Part shown: in pieces, positions 37,326 to 48,667 of the stretch | Layout: every line of letters begins with the position of its first letter | Numbering within the stretch: position 1 is the first letter of the stretch | Source: Siphonodentalium dalli | Taxonomy: Eukaryota > Mollusca > Scaphopoda > Gadilida > Siphonodentaliidae | Assembly: GCA_032622095.1 (NCBI GenBank) | Contig: CP136061.1 | Location: forward strand, 185,880,369-185,944,368 | Length of the DNA stretch: 64,000 nucleotides | Reading direction: 5' to 3' | The notes under the pieces: model-generated | What the model was told of the DNA's origin: nothing | Database searches by the model: none | The model's input: the letters and a program-made list of their open reading frames with translations, nothing else | Made by a program: the position numbers and the translations under genes

Positions 37326-38873
37326 ACAACCATTTTTTTGTAAAAAAATTATTCTTATTCATTTTGAAACTAATGAAAGACAATTTTGAAACTAATGAAA
37401 GACAATGTATAATTTTTTGCTGGTATATTCATCATAAATTTGAACAATTCTTCAAGCAAACAAAATTTCAATATTCAAGAAATCTCTTACAACAGTGTCA
37501 GGAAGACCAATCGATCTAGCTCAGCACGATTGGTCTATTGTGATGTCAAATATTATTGAAATATTGCTTATAATTTACATTTACAGAAGTCAATAAATCG
37601 CATGCAGATAACTTCACCTTGTATTCGGCCAAATATGTTGACGTTAGATTAGAAGGCAGAATTCCCAGATTTGTTTTATTATTGGTGAACCTGGATAATT
37701 TCGGAGGTGTGCCAATCGTCTTTTGCACACTGTGAATACGTACTCATTCTCTCCTAAATTTGCAAAAATTCCATATATATATAAATATATATACAGAGTG
37801 TGAAAACTTTGTTAGTTGCCAAATAATTGTCGACATTTTACTTAGAAAACTTGAATGCAAAAACTATGATAGGCCCCCTATTATTATTTTTTTTTCTTAT
37901 CTTTTTGTTGAATCTACTTTCGTTATCGACATGCCGGCCTTTGTTTTGGCTGTTCTCCCAGTCGTGCGTGCCAGCCGATCGTCGTTATTCGGGTGGTTCC
38001 GATTTCCTCCGAATATAATTCCATGAGACTCCGCGCGCTGATTCGCTCCGAAAATGTGTTAGTATCTGAGAAGATTTCTTACTCTGATCGCAGTTTTCAA
38101 CAATTTAATACAGGGTGAGTACCGCACTAATAATATGCCACATTGGGGTTTTCTTTCTAGTTTTTTATGACCTTTCTTGTGGTATATCGGGCACAGTTCT
38201 GTCTGACATCAAATATATGCCCACCGGGAGTGAAGCTAATGACTTTAAGTTTTAAATTCCAACTAAATCCCGTCCTGATTTTTTCAATATTCAATCATCA
38301 TCATCATAGTAAACAACGTTTAGAACGACTAACGAAATTAGGGGAATATGAAAACCCAGAATACGTACCCCTTTCGCTCACAATATTACACAAACCCTTC
38401 GACTTCCCTGCGTAATATTTATTACAAGAGAATTCACCAAATGAATCGAAGACTGATCAGGTGATAGTTCGATATGAATGTCAGTTATGCCACGCCTCTT
38501 CCTTCAGTACAATGATGCACATGCACCGTCAATCAAAATAATAAATGGGCGAAGATACCGCCCTATTCTCGTCTAGAAGAAACCACTCACTGCGATTGGT
38601 TAAAACCAATTGTATAGAATTAGGGTTTAAAACCTGCCCAAAAATACATGGTGTCCTTGCTTGGCCGAATTCCAAAAGTTATGTACTACGTGTGTTTGGA
38701 CTTCGCTAAAAGACAACCTCATTGTCAAATTTGTCTTGACGTTAAACCACATTTCCATTTGTCAAGCGACGCAAGTGTCATCGGGAATAACATATATATT
38801 TACTCAACATAGTTGAACATACCGAGTTAGAAAAGGATACTATAGTATAGAACACTTTTAGTTTTGGCATAGA

Positions 38874-38940
38874 CGAGATAATGGTTTTATTAATTACCGG
38901 TATATACGAGATAATGGTTTTATTAATTACCGGTATATAC
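38874..38940. repeat. Direct repeat, 2 x 33 bp
   Basis: Two adjacent identical copies start CGAGATAATGGTTTTATTAA and contain TTACCGGTATA. This suggests a recent slippage-type duplication. Confidence 0.85.
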
Positions 38941-39252
38941 TAGTACCAGAATTTGTCAAGTCACCGGAACGAAATTGTCCGAATAGCGGAGTTTAACCAG
39001 TGAATTTACTTTTCATTCCGAATAATCGATCGAGCATGAGGTTGTCACTGGTTGAGTGGTTGTATATGTTATTCCCGACATCATCTTGTCAAAATTAACG
39101 ACAATGATGTGATTCTAGCGAACAGTGAGAAATTGTTTTCAGTTTCTAGTATCTGTTTAAATAAAAAATGCGATTATATCGTTAACGGCGGTTTTAATTT
39201 CCAAAAATCGCGGTTTTTATTTTCGTTAATATCGTACAGCCCTAGTTCCAGT

Positions 39253-40282
39253 CATCATACATCCTTACCATATAGGATACGTCGTCACATAATAAACACT
39301 TTAACTAGAGATTGTAGTCTTTAATATATAGTAACCCAGAAGAATACACAAGGTGAAACAAGGAAACAGAAGGGTAAAAACGCCCAGGGACTCTGCTACA
39401 CCAACCTCTAACACATAATAACTTTACACTGTGAGAATGACAACCAAACAAACCTGGCTCATGTCTACAAGAATCATAGAATAACACAAAAACACTGGGC
39501 AAATTGTTCACAAGAAACCAGATTTATATTACCATATTGTAAGAATTTCTTGCGTTCTTCTGGACTTCATGAAGACACGATGCGGATTTGTTTGGGTGGA
39601 TTTGTTTGGGTATCATTCTAATAGCAATAAGAATATTATGAAACTCTCAGGGAAAACAACTTCCTATTTCCAACATCCACTAGATTTGAACAACATTTGC
39701 TATGTTTCAGTATTAAACAGTACAGTAGGTCTACAAATTATGAGAGTAAACTGAACCAAATCAAATCAAAAACAGGTTTTGAATAAGGCTGACAAATTAC
39801 ATTTGATCTGAAGGAACATTCGTTGTTATTGCGAGCCCTGAGAACAATTTCCATAATTGATTACCTGATGGCTGACAGAAAGAAGAAATTCTATCAATTT
39901 CTATTGATCAAACTATTCTTCAATTTCAGAGAATCGTGATAGAAATTTGGAGGGCATTTTAAATGGTAATTTAATCTGAAACATTCCCATTTCAGTTGCA
40001 ACAATTTACCCCATAAATTTAGCAGAATTATTCTCTAGGGTATATATTATTCTTTATTAAACTGACAGTTAATTATGGGAAGAAATACTATGCACATCAT
40101 AGGACCTGAATACAGACATGTGTTCAGAATAGAAACAGGAACTCATATTTTTTTCGTTTTATTTTCACCTTTTGAAGTCATCAATAATTTTTGTCTGCAT
40201 GTTTGAATACGCTATGAAATTGCAAGATTGCCAAGAAAAGTGGGGATCTCATAATAAAGATCATTTGACATATAAACAGAAA
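39253..40282. other. Intron sequence, nothing recognised
   Basis: Anonymous AT-rich intron without exon-like frames. Confidence 0.5.
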
Positions 40283-41069
40283 CTAGAGGTGTGACTGTCC
40301 CAATGGGACTACGGATACCCTCCTGATTTTAAAATACCAAGATGTTTCACATGTCAGTAAACATTTAGTTAAAATAATAAAATAACAGTTCCCATTGCAG
40401 ATGTACAACCATAACCCTAATCTTAAACCTATTGACTGAAAAATGTTGGAATAAAAGCTTGGACAAAATCATGCATGTTGCGAAAAAATTTCTAAGTAAA
40501 AAAAGGGGAATAACTCCACACAAAAATGTCGGACAGACGCCATAATCGCAGGTGCACAGGTTCCCATGGTACTAAATATCAGTGCCAAGATTAAAAAACA
40601 TTGACCGAAAAATGTAGGAATAAAAGCTCGGACAAAATTATGCATGTTGCCAAAAACATTTCTAAGTCAAAAAAGGGGGATAACTCCACCAAAAAAAGTC
40701 GGACAGACGTCATAATCGCAGGTGCACAATTTCCAATGGTACTAAATATCTGTGCCACGTTTTTAAAAAATTGACCTAAAAATGTAGGAATAAAAGCTCG
40801 GACAAAAGTATACATGTTGCGAAATATTTCTAAGTCGAAAAAGGGGGATAACTCCACCAAAAAAGGTCCGACAGATGTCATAATCGCAGGTGCACAGGTT
40901 CCCATGGTGATTGATGTATGTGCCAAGTTTCAAGGAAATTGATAAAAAAAAACGACTGAGAAAAACTCCGGACAAATTTGTGTCCACGGACGGACGGACG
41001 ACGGACGGACGGACAGACAGACAAGCTGACTCCAGTATACCCCCCCTAACTTCGTTGCGGGGGGTATAA
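40283..41069. mobile_element. Satellite-bearing element of second type, copy 1 (787 bp)
   Basis: The head CTAGAGGTGTGACTGTCCCA contains a GTCCCAATGGGAC hairpin. About four monomers of about 130 bp follow, sharing AATAAAAGCTCGGACAAAA, TTTCTAAGTCGAAAAAGGGG, CATAATCGCAGGTGCACA and GCCAAGTTTCAAGGAAATTG. The tail is an ACGGACGGACGG tract and a strong terminal hairpin (ATACCCCCC / GGGGGGTAT) ending in TAA. Confidence 0.8.
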
Positions 41070-41287
41070 CAAGAAAGGGAGTTGGTGTAGATGGCAGAGT
41101 GGACACGTTGAGGGGTGTCCTAGAATGGCAAGAAATACCTCAGATGCTAAAACAGCATTGACCTAAGAGAAAAATATACCCATTCTAGTAGCTAAATATG
41201 AGCTTGATCACGAAAAGTGCTTTAAAATGCTGTATGATTACCAAAATTTTGCCATTTCGGCATTTATGGCAATACATCTGACTTAAA
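41070..41287. other. Spacer, diverged copy of 47290-47510
   Basis: GGCAAGAAATA, CTAAAACWGCATTG and TGTATGATTACCAAAATKTTG occur in the same order near 47360-47475, where they continue without interruption into TAAAAGTGCCATTTTC. This is an old low-copy repeat that serves as an empty site for copy 2. Confidence 0.6.
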
Positions 41288-42069
41288 CTAGAGGTGTGAC
41301 TGTCCCAATGGGACTACGGATACCCCCCTGATTTTAAAATACCAAGATGTTTCACATGTCAGTAAACATTTAGTTAAAATAATAAAATAACAGTTCCAAT
41401 TGCAGGTGTACAACCATAACCCTAATCTTAAACCTATTGACTGAAAAATGTTGGAATAAAAGCTTGGACAAAATCATGCATGTTGCGAAAAAATTTCTAA
41501 GTAAAAAAAGGGGAATAACTCCACACAAAAATGTCGGACAGACGTCATAATCGCAGGTGCACAGGTTCCCATGGTACTAAATATCAGTGCCAAGATTAAA
41601 AAACATTGACCGAAAAATGTAGGAATAAAAGCTCGGACAAAATTATGCATGTTGCCAAAAACATTTCTAAGTCGAAAAAGGGGGATAACTCCACCAAAAA
41701 AAGTCGGACAGACGTCATAATCGCAGGTGCACAATTTCCCTTGGTACTAAATATCTGTGCCACGTTTTTTAAAAATTGACCTAAAAATGTAGGAATAAAA
41801 GCTCGGACAAAAGTATACATGTTGCGAAAAATTTCTAAGTCGAAAAAGGGGGATAACTCCACCAAAAAAGGTCCGACAGACGTCATAATCGCAGGTGCAC
41901 AGGTTCCCATGGTGATTGATGTCTGTGCCAAGTTTCAAGGAAATTGATAAAAAAAACGACTGAGAAAAACTCCGGACAAATTTGTGTCCACGGACGGACG
42001 GACGACGGACGGACGGACGGACAAGCTGACTCCAGTATACCCCCCCTAACTTCGTTGCGGGGGGTATAA
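41288..42069. mobile_element. Satellite-bearing element of second type, copy 2 (782 bp)
   Basis: Nearly identical to 40283-41069 from head to terminal hairpin. Its right flank AAAAGTGCCCTTTTC matches the uninterrupted paralogue at 47515-47533, consistent with insertion into a TAAA-like target. Confidence 0.8.
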
Positions 42070-42168
42070 AAAGTGCCCTTTTCTGGACATTGTGCCTCCT
42101 TGCCCTTGATTGCTTCCGGCGCCTCTAGAAACAGGAGAAACAGGGTACTGAGAGTAAAAGCTGCCATA

Positions 42169-42328
42169 AGCATGCCCTAAATAATCAACTCCTTAACAAC
42201 AGCAAAATTATGGGTAATTTTTCAGGATTTAGTCACAAATATGGCTTGTTGCCATATTTCCATCTAAATCCTGAAAAATTACCCATAATTCTGCTGTGGT
42301 TAAGAGTCGATTATTTAGGGCATTACTG
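42169..42328. mobile_element. Mariner-like hairpin MITE, 160 bp, 22 bp from a splice donor
   Basis: The ends AGCATGCCCTAAATAATC and, inverted, CAGTAATGCCCTAAATAATC are flanked by TA (42167-42168, 42329-42330). The whole element is one near-perfect hairpin (shared AATTATGGGTAATTTTTCAG and complement). Related copies lie at 45487-45588 and 49858-50003. Confidence 0.8.
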
Positions 42329-42351
42329 TACAACTCTATAAAAATACTCAC

Positions 42352-42426
42352 AATTCCATAACTAAATATACTCGAGGTTTTTCTTCGAAGACATCAACTA
42401 ATTGCACAATGTTGGGGTGATTTAAC
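42352..42426 (-). CDS. CAMK1: CaMKI-like protein kinase, internal exon (subdomains IV-V)
   Basis: This 75-bp exon on the minus strand encodes 25 residues beginning LNHPNIVQLVDVFEE and ending YLVMEL. HPNIV is kinase subdomain IV; YLVMEL is the hinge strand with a methionine gatekeeper. The exon is bounded by a pyrimidine-rich acceptor ending TTATTCCAG and a consensus donor GTGAGT. It starts with the last base of a codon (probably Lys or Arg) and ends with two bases (TT) that join the A of the next exon to make Leu. From memory the peptide is closest to nematode CMK-1 and vertebrate CaMKI. CaMKI is a cytosolic and nuclear Ser/Thr kinase activated by Ca2+/calmodulin and by CaMKK. A hairpin MITE lies 22 bp beyond the donor. 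CaMKIV is a less likely alternative. Confidence 0.9.
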
Positions 42427-43330
42427 CTGGAATAAGAAAAGACAGAACATTGATGAACACAATAACCGTATTTTTTTGGTATATTATATTTCACGTGACT
42501 TTCTCTCATTCTGATTGGCTGAAAACTGCCATACTTTTTCAGATAAAACCATACTGCCCTTCATGCAGGACTATTCTTTTTCTATTTAAAGTAACAGACT
42601 CACTCCGCATAATTTTGAATGCACAGCAAACTTGAAGCCATGTTTTACATATATTATTCCATATGGGTAAATTATTAAATTTAGCAGATGACCCATTCTA
42701 TACTAAATACTCATTGACAAGTAGTTGCCTTAGGAAACAAGATTATGAATATGAAACCTTCTGCTCTTATATTATCTTTTTTTTTCAGTCTGTCATCTAG
42801 GACACCCCTCCAAATTAATAATAGGCCATTCCAATATACACTGTTATAACAGGGTGAGAGAATCCATTTAGTACATTTAAAGTATTTCTTTCCACTTTAG
42901 GGTCCCAAGCAGATGAGTCACAATTTTGTAATTGCAGTTGAAAATTGAAGTATCAAATAACATTTCTGCATTTATTTGATGACAGTTGTCAAATTTTGCA
43001 GATATGTCCTTGTTAACCAAGAATTTTATAAATAAATGCATGGACCATGAATACATGATGTTTGTTGTAACTTATAATACTATAATGATGACCTGATCTT
43101 TCTCAAACGGTCAACACAGACTGTAGAATCTGACTCGGAGAATGGCTTTCAAAATTTGCACCAAAAAATCAACAAACAAAAAACAATTGTGACAAGATAG
43201 GACATGTTTCAATTTTATGACAATTTGCACCAGTTTTCAATATAATATAATAAATAATGCATGTTTTTTTAGTTGACCATGCCAAAACTCTATATATAGT
43301 AGGAACTGGCAAATAACTTAATTCAACAGA
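42427..43330. other. Probable upstream intron, nothing recognised
   Basis: The polypyrimidine tract of the 42352-42426 exon occupies the first 30 bp on the minus strand. No ATP-binding-loop exon (GTGAFS or AVK-type) was found in the rest. Confidence 0.5.
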
Positions 43331-44556
43331 GAACAAGAGATGGACTGTCGTCCGGTGCATACCCCCTCGTGGCATACCGCCTAGTGTGGGCATATCTATA
43401 ACTTATGATGGCTATACTCAGACATATGGACCCAGAAATCAGCATTTTCATATAAACAAAGATGAATAACTATAGAACAAAAAACCAAAACAAACATTTG
43501 AATGTGCCATTAAATGTCCTCATAGTGGTGAACATCCATACAAAATTTCATTGAGATCCGAGCATTACTGTTCAAGTTATGAGCTGAACAGACATCGGAT
43601 GGATCAAACAGCCAACATTTCCAGATAAACAAAAATGAATTACTCTAGAATGGAAAAGCAGAACAATGGAACCCCCTATTGAATGTCCTCATAGCAGTGA
43701 ACATCTATACCAAATTCCATTGAGATCCCAGCACAACAGTTGAAGTTACAACATGAACAGACACCAGACGGACCAAAAAGCCAACATTTCCAGATGAACA
43801 AAGATAAATAACTCTAGAATGGAAAAGCGGAACAAAACGATGGAACCCTCCTTTTCATGTCATCATAGTAGTGAACATCCATACCAAATCCCATTGAGAT
43901 CCCAGTACAACTGTAGAAGTTACGACATGAACAGACACCAGACGAACCAAAAAGCCAACATTTCCAGATGAACAAAGATGTATAACTCTAGAATGGAAAA
44001 TCCGAACAAAACGATGGAACCCTCTATTGAATGCCCTCATAGTAGTGAACATCCATACAAAATTTCATTGAGATCCGAGCACTACTGTTCAGGTTATGAC
44101 ATGAACAGACACCAGATGGACCAAAAATCCAACATTTCGAGATAAACAAAGATGAATAACTCTAGATTGGAAAATCCGAACAAAACGATGGAACCCTCTT
44201 TTTAATGTCCTCATAGTTGTGAACATCCACACCAAATTTGGTTGAGATCCCAGCACAACTGTTGAAGTTACGACATGAACAGACACCAGACGAACCAAAA
44301 AGCCACTATTTCCAGATAAACAAAGATGAATAACTCTAGAATGGAAAATCCAAACAAAATGATGGAACCCTCTATTTAATGTCCTCATAATAGTGAACAT
44401 CCATACCTAATTTCATTAAGATCCGAGCACTACTGTTCAAGTTATGACACGAACAGACATCGGACGGACGTACGGACTCACGCACGCACGGACGCACGGA
44501 CGGACGGACAGGTGCAAAACAGTATACCCCCCTTTTTTTTTTAAAAGGGGGTATAA
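43331..44556. mobile_element. Satellite-bearing element of third type (about 6 monomers)
   Basis: The head is GAACAAGAGATGGACTGTC. About six monomers of about 174 bp share AACTCTAGAATGGAAAA, ATGTCCTCATAGTAGTGAAC, CATACCAAATTTCATTGAGA and GACATGAACAGACACCAGAC. The tail is a long CGGACGGACG/CACGCACGG tract, GTGCAAAACAG and a terminal hairpin (TATACCCCCCTTT / AAAGGGGGTATA) ending in TAA. The region at 7958-8765 is a degraded relative. Confidence 0.8.
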
Positions 44557-44637
44557 TAAGTGGTCACAAAAAAAATATAAGGTCCCTTGATCCTGAAACA
44601 GACACATGCCAAATGTTCTCTCAAGGAACAGCAATGA

Positions 44638-45060
44638 GACATGCGCCTAAGCCTGAATTTAGTGTGTCTGAAATTTTCAGAATGAGGTTCACAGAAGGTG
44701 AATTTAGTAACACTATACTGCACGGTGGGCTAGCTCACCAAATTCACCCTCTGAGGACCTCATTCTGCTTAGGCCTCATCTTCTGTGAAGTATCTATAGT
44801 CTCAAATTAACATTGTTTTTAGTTACATTTTCCATCCCTTCTGTTGAGTTGCTATATCCCCTAATTTGCAGAAGATAAAAAGCAGAAATTCAATCTGATC
44901 CTAAATCTCCCATAGAAGTTGATGCCTAAGCAGAATGAGGTCCACAGAGAGTGAATTTGGTGGTGCTAGCCCACTGTGTGGGATAGCGTTCACTAAATTA
45001 ACCCTCTGGGGACCTCATTCTGTAAATGTCAGATAAACTAAATTCAGGCTTGCATGCACC
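44638..45060. mobile_element. Nested double-hairpin palindromic element
   Basis: The outer inverted ends share AAGCCTGAATTTAGT and CAGAATGAGG. Inside are two hairpins (44680-44767, 44931-45022) of CAGAATGAGGTCCACAGA... and complement. Between them, CATTCTGCTTAGGC and GCCTAAGCAGAATG form a third inverted pair. It has no coding potential. Confidence 0.75.
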
Positions 45061-45486
45061 AAGCTAGACATGAATGGTTTACGTTTTAGAAAGACAAGCT
45101 GTGGCCAATTTCTTTGCAATTTGGTTAATTAAAATAAGGCTTCATCATGCAATATCGCTACAAGTGTGAGACGGAAAGTCAAGTCATCAAGCCACACTAA
45201 GACTCTTAAGTGATGAGACAATTTAAATGCCCGCCGATTGATTTTCTCAACATTTACTTCAGTTTTCAATCAATAGGACATGGACCACAATGTGACTTGG
45301 TTGTATGCTAAATAGACCTATTTCCTCCGCGGCGGTAAGAGTCTCAATCCTGTTAATGCCTGGAAATCATGATATAATGATCAGCCAATTCATTCCGCTG
45401 GAACAAGTGTCCCTGAATGAGCTAAGAATGATCCAATTAACCCACTGAGGCCGCTTGATTGAGCACAGCCAGTGAGGGATGTTATA
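45059..45486. other. No gene seen
   Basis: Anonymous sequence up to the next MITE. Confidence 0.4.
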
Positions 45487-45588
45487 CAGTAATGCCCTAA
45501 GTAATCAACAAGCCATATTTCTGACTAAATCCTGAAAAGTTACCCATAATTCTGGTGGTTAAGGAGTCGATTACTTAGGGCATTTCTG
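45487..45588. mobile_element. Mariner-like MITE, 102 bp
   Basis: The ends CAGTAATGCCCTAAGTAATC and complement are flanked by TA. The core AATCCTGAAAAGTTACCCAT matches the MITE at 42169. It appears internally deleted relative to that copy. Confidence 0.75.
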
Positions 45589-46802
45589 TAGTAGATTTAG
45601 TCGCAACTTTTTCAACCAATATTTTCACTCAAACTGTACATGTGACTTATATAACAGTACATATACTTGTATTAACATAATTGCTTTTCCCTACGATCAA
45701 CAGGAACAACCATCATCTTTAAGAGCACCAGTTTATTGTTGCAGTCATCCAGCGGCTTTATCAGTCGTAAATAAATTTCGAAGTACAATTGCTAGACGCG
45801 CTAGTACGTCGAACGAAAGAACCCCTCATTTCCGTTTGCACAAACCGGGGAAGCCCTGGGAAATCCTGCCACCTGATTGGCTGGCGTCTTTAAAAAACGC
45901 CAGCTCTTGTATACAAATAAACATGTGGAACATCTAATTTTAGCCTATGGGCGTGGATAATCAATAACATAATTACTTCGCAAATGAGCAGTCCAAACAG
46001 GAATCTCTTCCGCTTTAAATTGTTTTCATCAGAAAAGCGGAAAATATTTGAGAATAATTGATTAAAGTGTGTTCTATTGCAACTACTAGGAACAATGAAG
46101 GATGTATTTCTATAAATCGCATTATACTATATACAGCTGATATATGTACGCTAATTCTTATGGACACACTATGATATCGCCATGATTCTGCAGAAGTATT
46201 TACGACTTTCGAAACCTACTTTCGTTTCTTGGCACCAAAATGATTGACGTGCATAAATTAGTCTATTTTGGGAGTAGCTTGCCATGATAATGACGTCTCT
46301 CGCTCTGTTGTTTTTCGAGCTCGGCGCAAATGACCTTGACTGCCATTTCGATTAGACGTACCGTGCGCGACTGTGTGAGCAAATGTACGCTAAGTTTACT
46401 AAGACTGCGGCTTTATATATGATAGGTTCAATATAAACTGGTTCCACACATAAAAATGTCAGACCAACTTGCATTCATACTCCATGGAATGCAACAAAAT
46501 CAACATCCATTTCTTATATATACAGATTAAAGAGCATTTACCATCCATTTATCATCCATTTAAACAATATTCTGGTATTGTAACTGGTATCACATTGCAA
46601 GTTGCATCCATACAATATGACACAAGTTGGGGGCCTGAGTGATGTCGCATGACATGATTTCAACCAACCAAAATCCTCCATTTAAGTTCCACAGTGCGAA
46701 TGCATGTAGTAGTGTAAATATTAAGTAATGGATATTGATTTACTTGCATTCCATGGATTATGGATGAAAATTGGTGTGATATTTATCCTTATATTTACAC
46801 TC
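45589..46802. other. No gene seen; CpG-richer block
   Basis: 45780-46400 has more CpGs than the surroundings (GACGCGCTAGTACGTCG, CGTACCGTGCGCGACTG). I found no exon in it. Confidence 0.4.
45875..45904 (-). promoter_or_regulatory. Possible CCAAT box beside a TTTAAA-loop hairpin
   Basis: On the minus strand AGCCAATCAG is a good NF-Y/CCAAT match. It overlaps a perfect 8-bp stem GCTGGCGT / ACGCCAGC whose loop contains TTTAAA. Position in a CpG-richer block makes a promoter possible, but no downstream first exon was identified. Confidence 0.25.
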
Positions 46803-46978
46803 ATATATATGCGAGTCTCCAAAAGGGAGCCTCACAAATATAAGAGAATACATTGTCCTAAAAAATATTTACCATGACCTTGTAAGCCAGTGCATTCTCT
46901 TATATATGTGGGGCACTCTATGGCAGAATGCATTGGCACATGATCATTAATGCCACACCAGCTCCCGTCATTAAAAAG
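46803..46978. mobile_element. Double-hairpin element, degenerate copy
   Basis: TATATGCGAGTCTCC...GGAGCCTCACAAATATAAGAG, a spacer TATTTACCATGACCTTGTAA and a second, damaged hairpin lead into TTAATGCCACACCAGCTCCC. It ends at TTAA (46979-46982). Confidence 0.6.
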
Positions 46979-46982
46979 TTAA

Positions 46983-48403
46983 ACTAAAGAGATTAACAGA
47001 GTATCTAGTGCCAATTTTCAATGATATTCTGGTACCGTACGTAGCCTGATGCAAGTTGCTTCCATACAATTTCAACCAATCAACATCTGCATTCATTCAA
47101 GTTCCACAGCACAAATACATGATTGAATGTAAATAGAAATTGAACCACATTTATAAGAATCAAAAAAATTTATTCTTAAATATTCATTTTCCAAGAATTA
47201 TTGTGATTGCCGCATAAATCCACTTTTTATCAGATACACAAAAGGTCTATAAGTCCAATCAGCCAAAATGTAAAGAATTGCCCAAACGTGGCCATTATAA
47301 TAATTCGACCAGGGGTGCTGGAGCACAGGAAGTACAAAGTAGACTTTCATCTTTCATACAATGGCAAGAAATATAAGCTAAAACTGCATTGTTATATTGC
47401 CCATAGTACCTTTATATTAGTTTGGTCCTGGAAAGTGATTTAAATGTTGTATGTATGATTACCAAAATGTTGCCTTTTTGACATTTATATAATAATGCCA
47501 ATATCTCTGACTGATAAAAGTGCCATTTTCGTTAAATTGTTTGCAAATTTTATGGTATGATCGAGTCATGGCTTTGAGGAATGAAGTTGTGATTTCTGAA
47601 AAAAGCCAAAATTATCGAATGGAAATTAAGGAAGCTTGAGTAGCGGCCAACTCAGGCGAGCTTTTCAACCTGCATTGAAATTGTTTTCTATATTTGTTGT
47701 TGCAAGCTGAATAATATGCGAACCTTCCAATAGAATGGACCATTTTTGCGCCTGGCATGACAGCAGTTAATCAGAATTGAGAGAGTGTAAATAAAGCTAT
47801 GGGATTAATTTCCTCAGTCTGGCTGGTACCTGGTTCAATGAGGAGCTTATTGATTCATCACAGATTCCACCAAAGACATCAAAGACAAACATATAAGATG
47901 ACACTGTAGCCTATCAACTTTAGTGTATCATTAGATACAACCAACTTGTTTGCTCATGCCACTGGAATATTCTCCCTGAATTAATTCTCACATGCGAGGT
48001 CTTAAACAATATGTTTACTCATCTAACAGGTTTCATGGTGTGAAACTGAATACTGAAAGACAAGAATTGCAAAGTAAATATCAATGATGGCATCAATTAC
48101 ACTAACAATGGATACCATATTTGATCAAGGCGGCTTTAGGCCTTCTTCATATTTTCTCAGTGAATCTGGCTACAAGTGGATCCCAAATATTTCATTTCCC
48201 AGAAAAGAATAATTGAAGCAATATAAAACATTTCATTTTCCACAAGGGCATCCTTCTAAATTTATATAATAATAGATGTTCTGTTACATGGGGAGATTTT
48301 CTGTTACATATGGAGATTTTATGTTACATAAGACTTGAGAACCAACAGGGGCAGACGAACAGGGGCTTCACCCGTTGCCATTGACAGACGCCAGTACAAA
48401 TGT
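46983..48403. other. No gene seen; low-copy repeat at 47290-47540
   Basis: The stretch 47290-47540 is paralogous to the flanks of the 41-kb element (see 41070-41287). The rest is anonymous. Confidence 0.45.
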
Positions 48404-48667
48404 GTAACCCTTCCATGACTGGAGCTTCCTGAAATCTTGCGAAAACCCTGTGCCAATGCATTCTCCTATATATGTGAGTCTCCCATACTGCAGGAAGCCT
48501 CGCATATATAAGAGAATACATTGGACTAACAATATTTACCTTGACCTTGTAAGCCAGTGCATTCTCTTATGCGAGGCTCCCTATGGAAGACTCACATATA
48601 TAAGTGAATGCACTGGCACAGGATCTTTAATGCTGCACCAGCGCAGCTCCGGTCATGAAATGGATAA
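48404..48667. mobile_element. Double-hairpin element with CATGACNGGAGCT ends
   Basis: CCCTTCCATGACTGGAGCTT at the left and, inverted, a CCATTTCATGACCGGAGCT-like right end bound two hairpins of the TTCTCTTATATATGCGAG family with the usual ATTTACCTTGACCTTGTAA spacer. The left flank is GTAA rather than TTAA. Confidence 0.65.

Larger units (their letters stand above)
34288..39244. mobile_element. hAT-like non-autonomous element, 4957 bp, 8-bp duplication
   Basis: GTTCCAGT at 34280-34287 is repeated exactly at 39245-39252. The bounded sequence starts TAGTGCTGGGCGGT and ends, on the complement, TAGGGCTGTACGATAT. An 8-bp duplication with short TAGNGCTG ends is diagnostic of hAT transposons. No transposase frame or hAT dimerisation motif was found in about 5 kb, so it is non-autonomous or has lost its gene. 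The interior holds the TTAAGCGCAA family, the GATCGG array and a CpG-rich block near 37930-38110 with a GGTGAGTACC donor-like site, which could be a relic of a 5' exon. Confidence 0.75.

Noticed and set aside
40591-42173. Overlapping frames of about 110 codons on the minus strand
   Set aside because: Duplicated between the two copies of the 40-kb element and created by its monomers.
43855-44400. Repeated minus-strand frames of 65-103 codons
   Set aside because: By-product of the 174-bp monomers at 43331-44556.
46671-46690. CCAAAATC as a complement of the DFG motif of the kinase
   Set aside because: It lies upstream of the HRDLK exon in transcript order, and no neighbouring residues fit.
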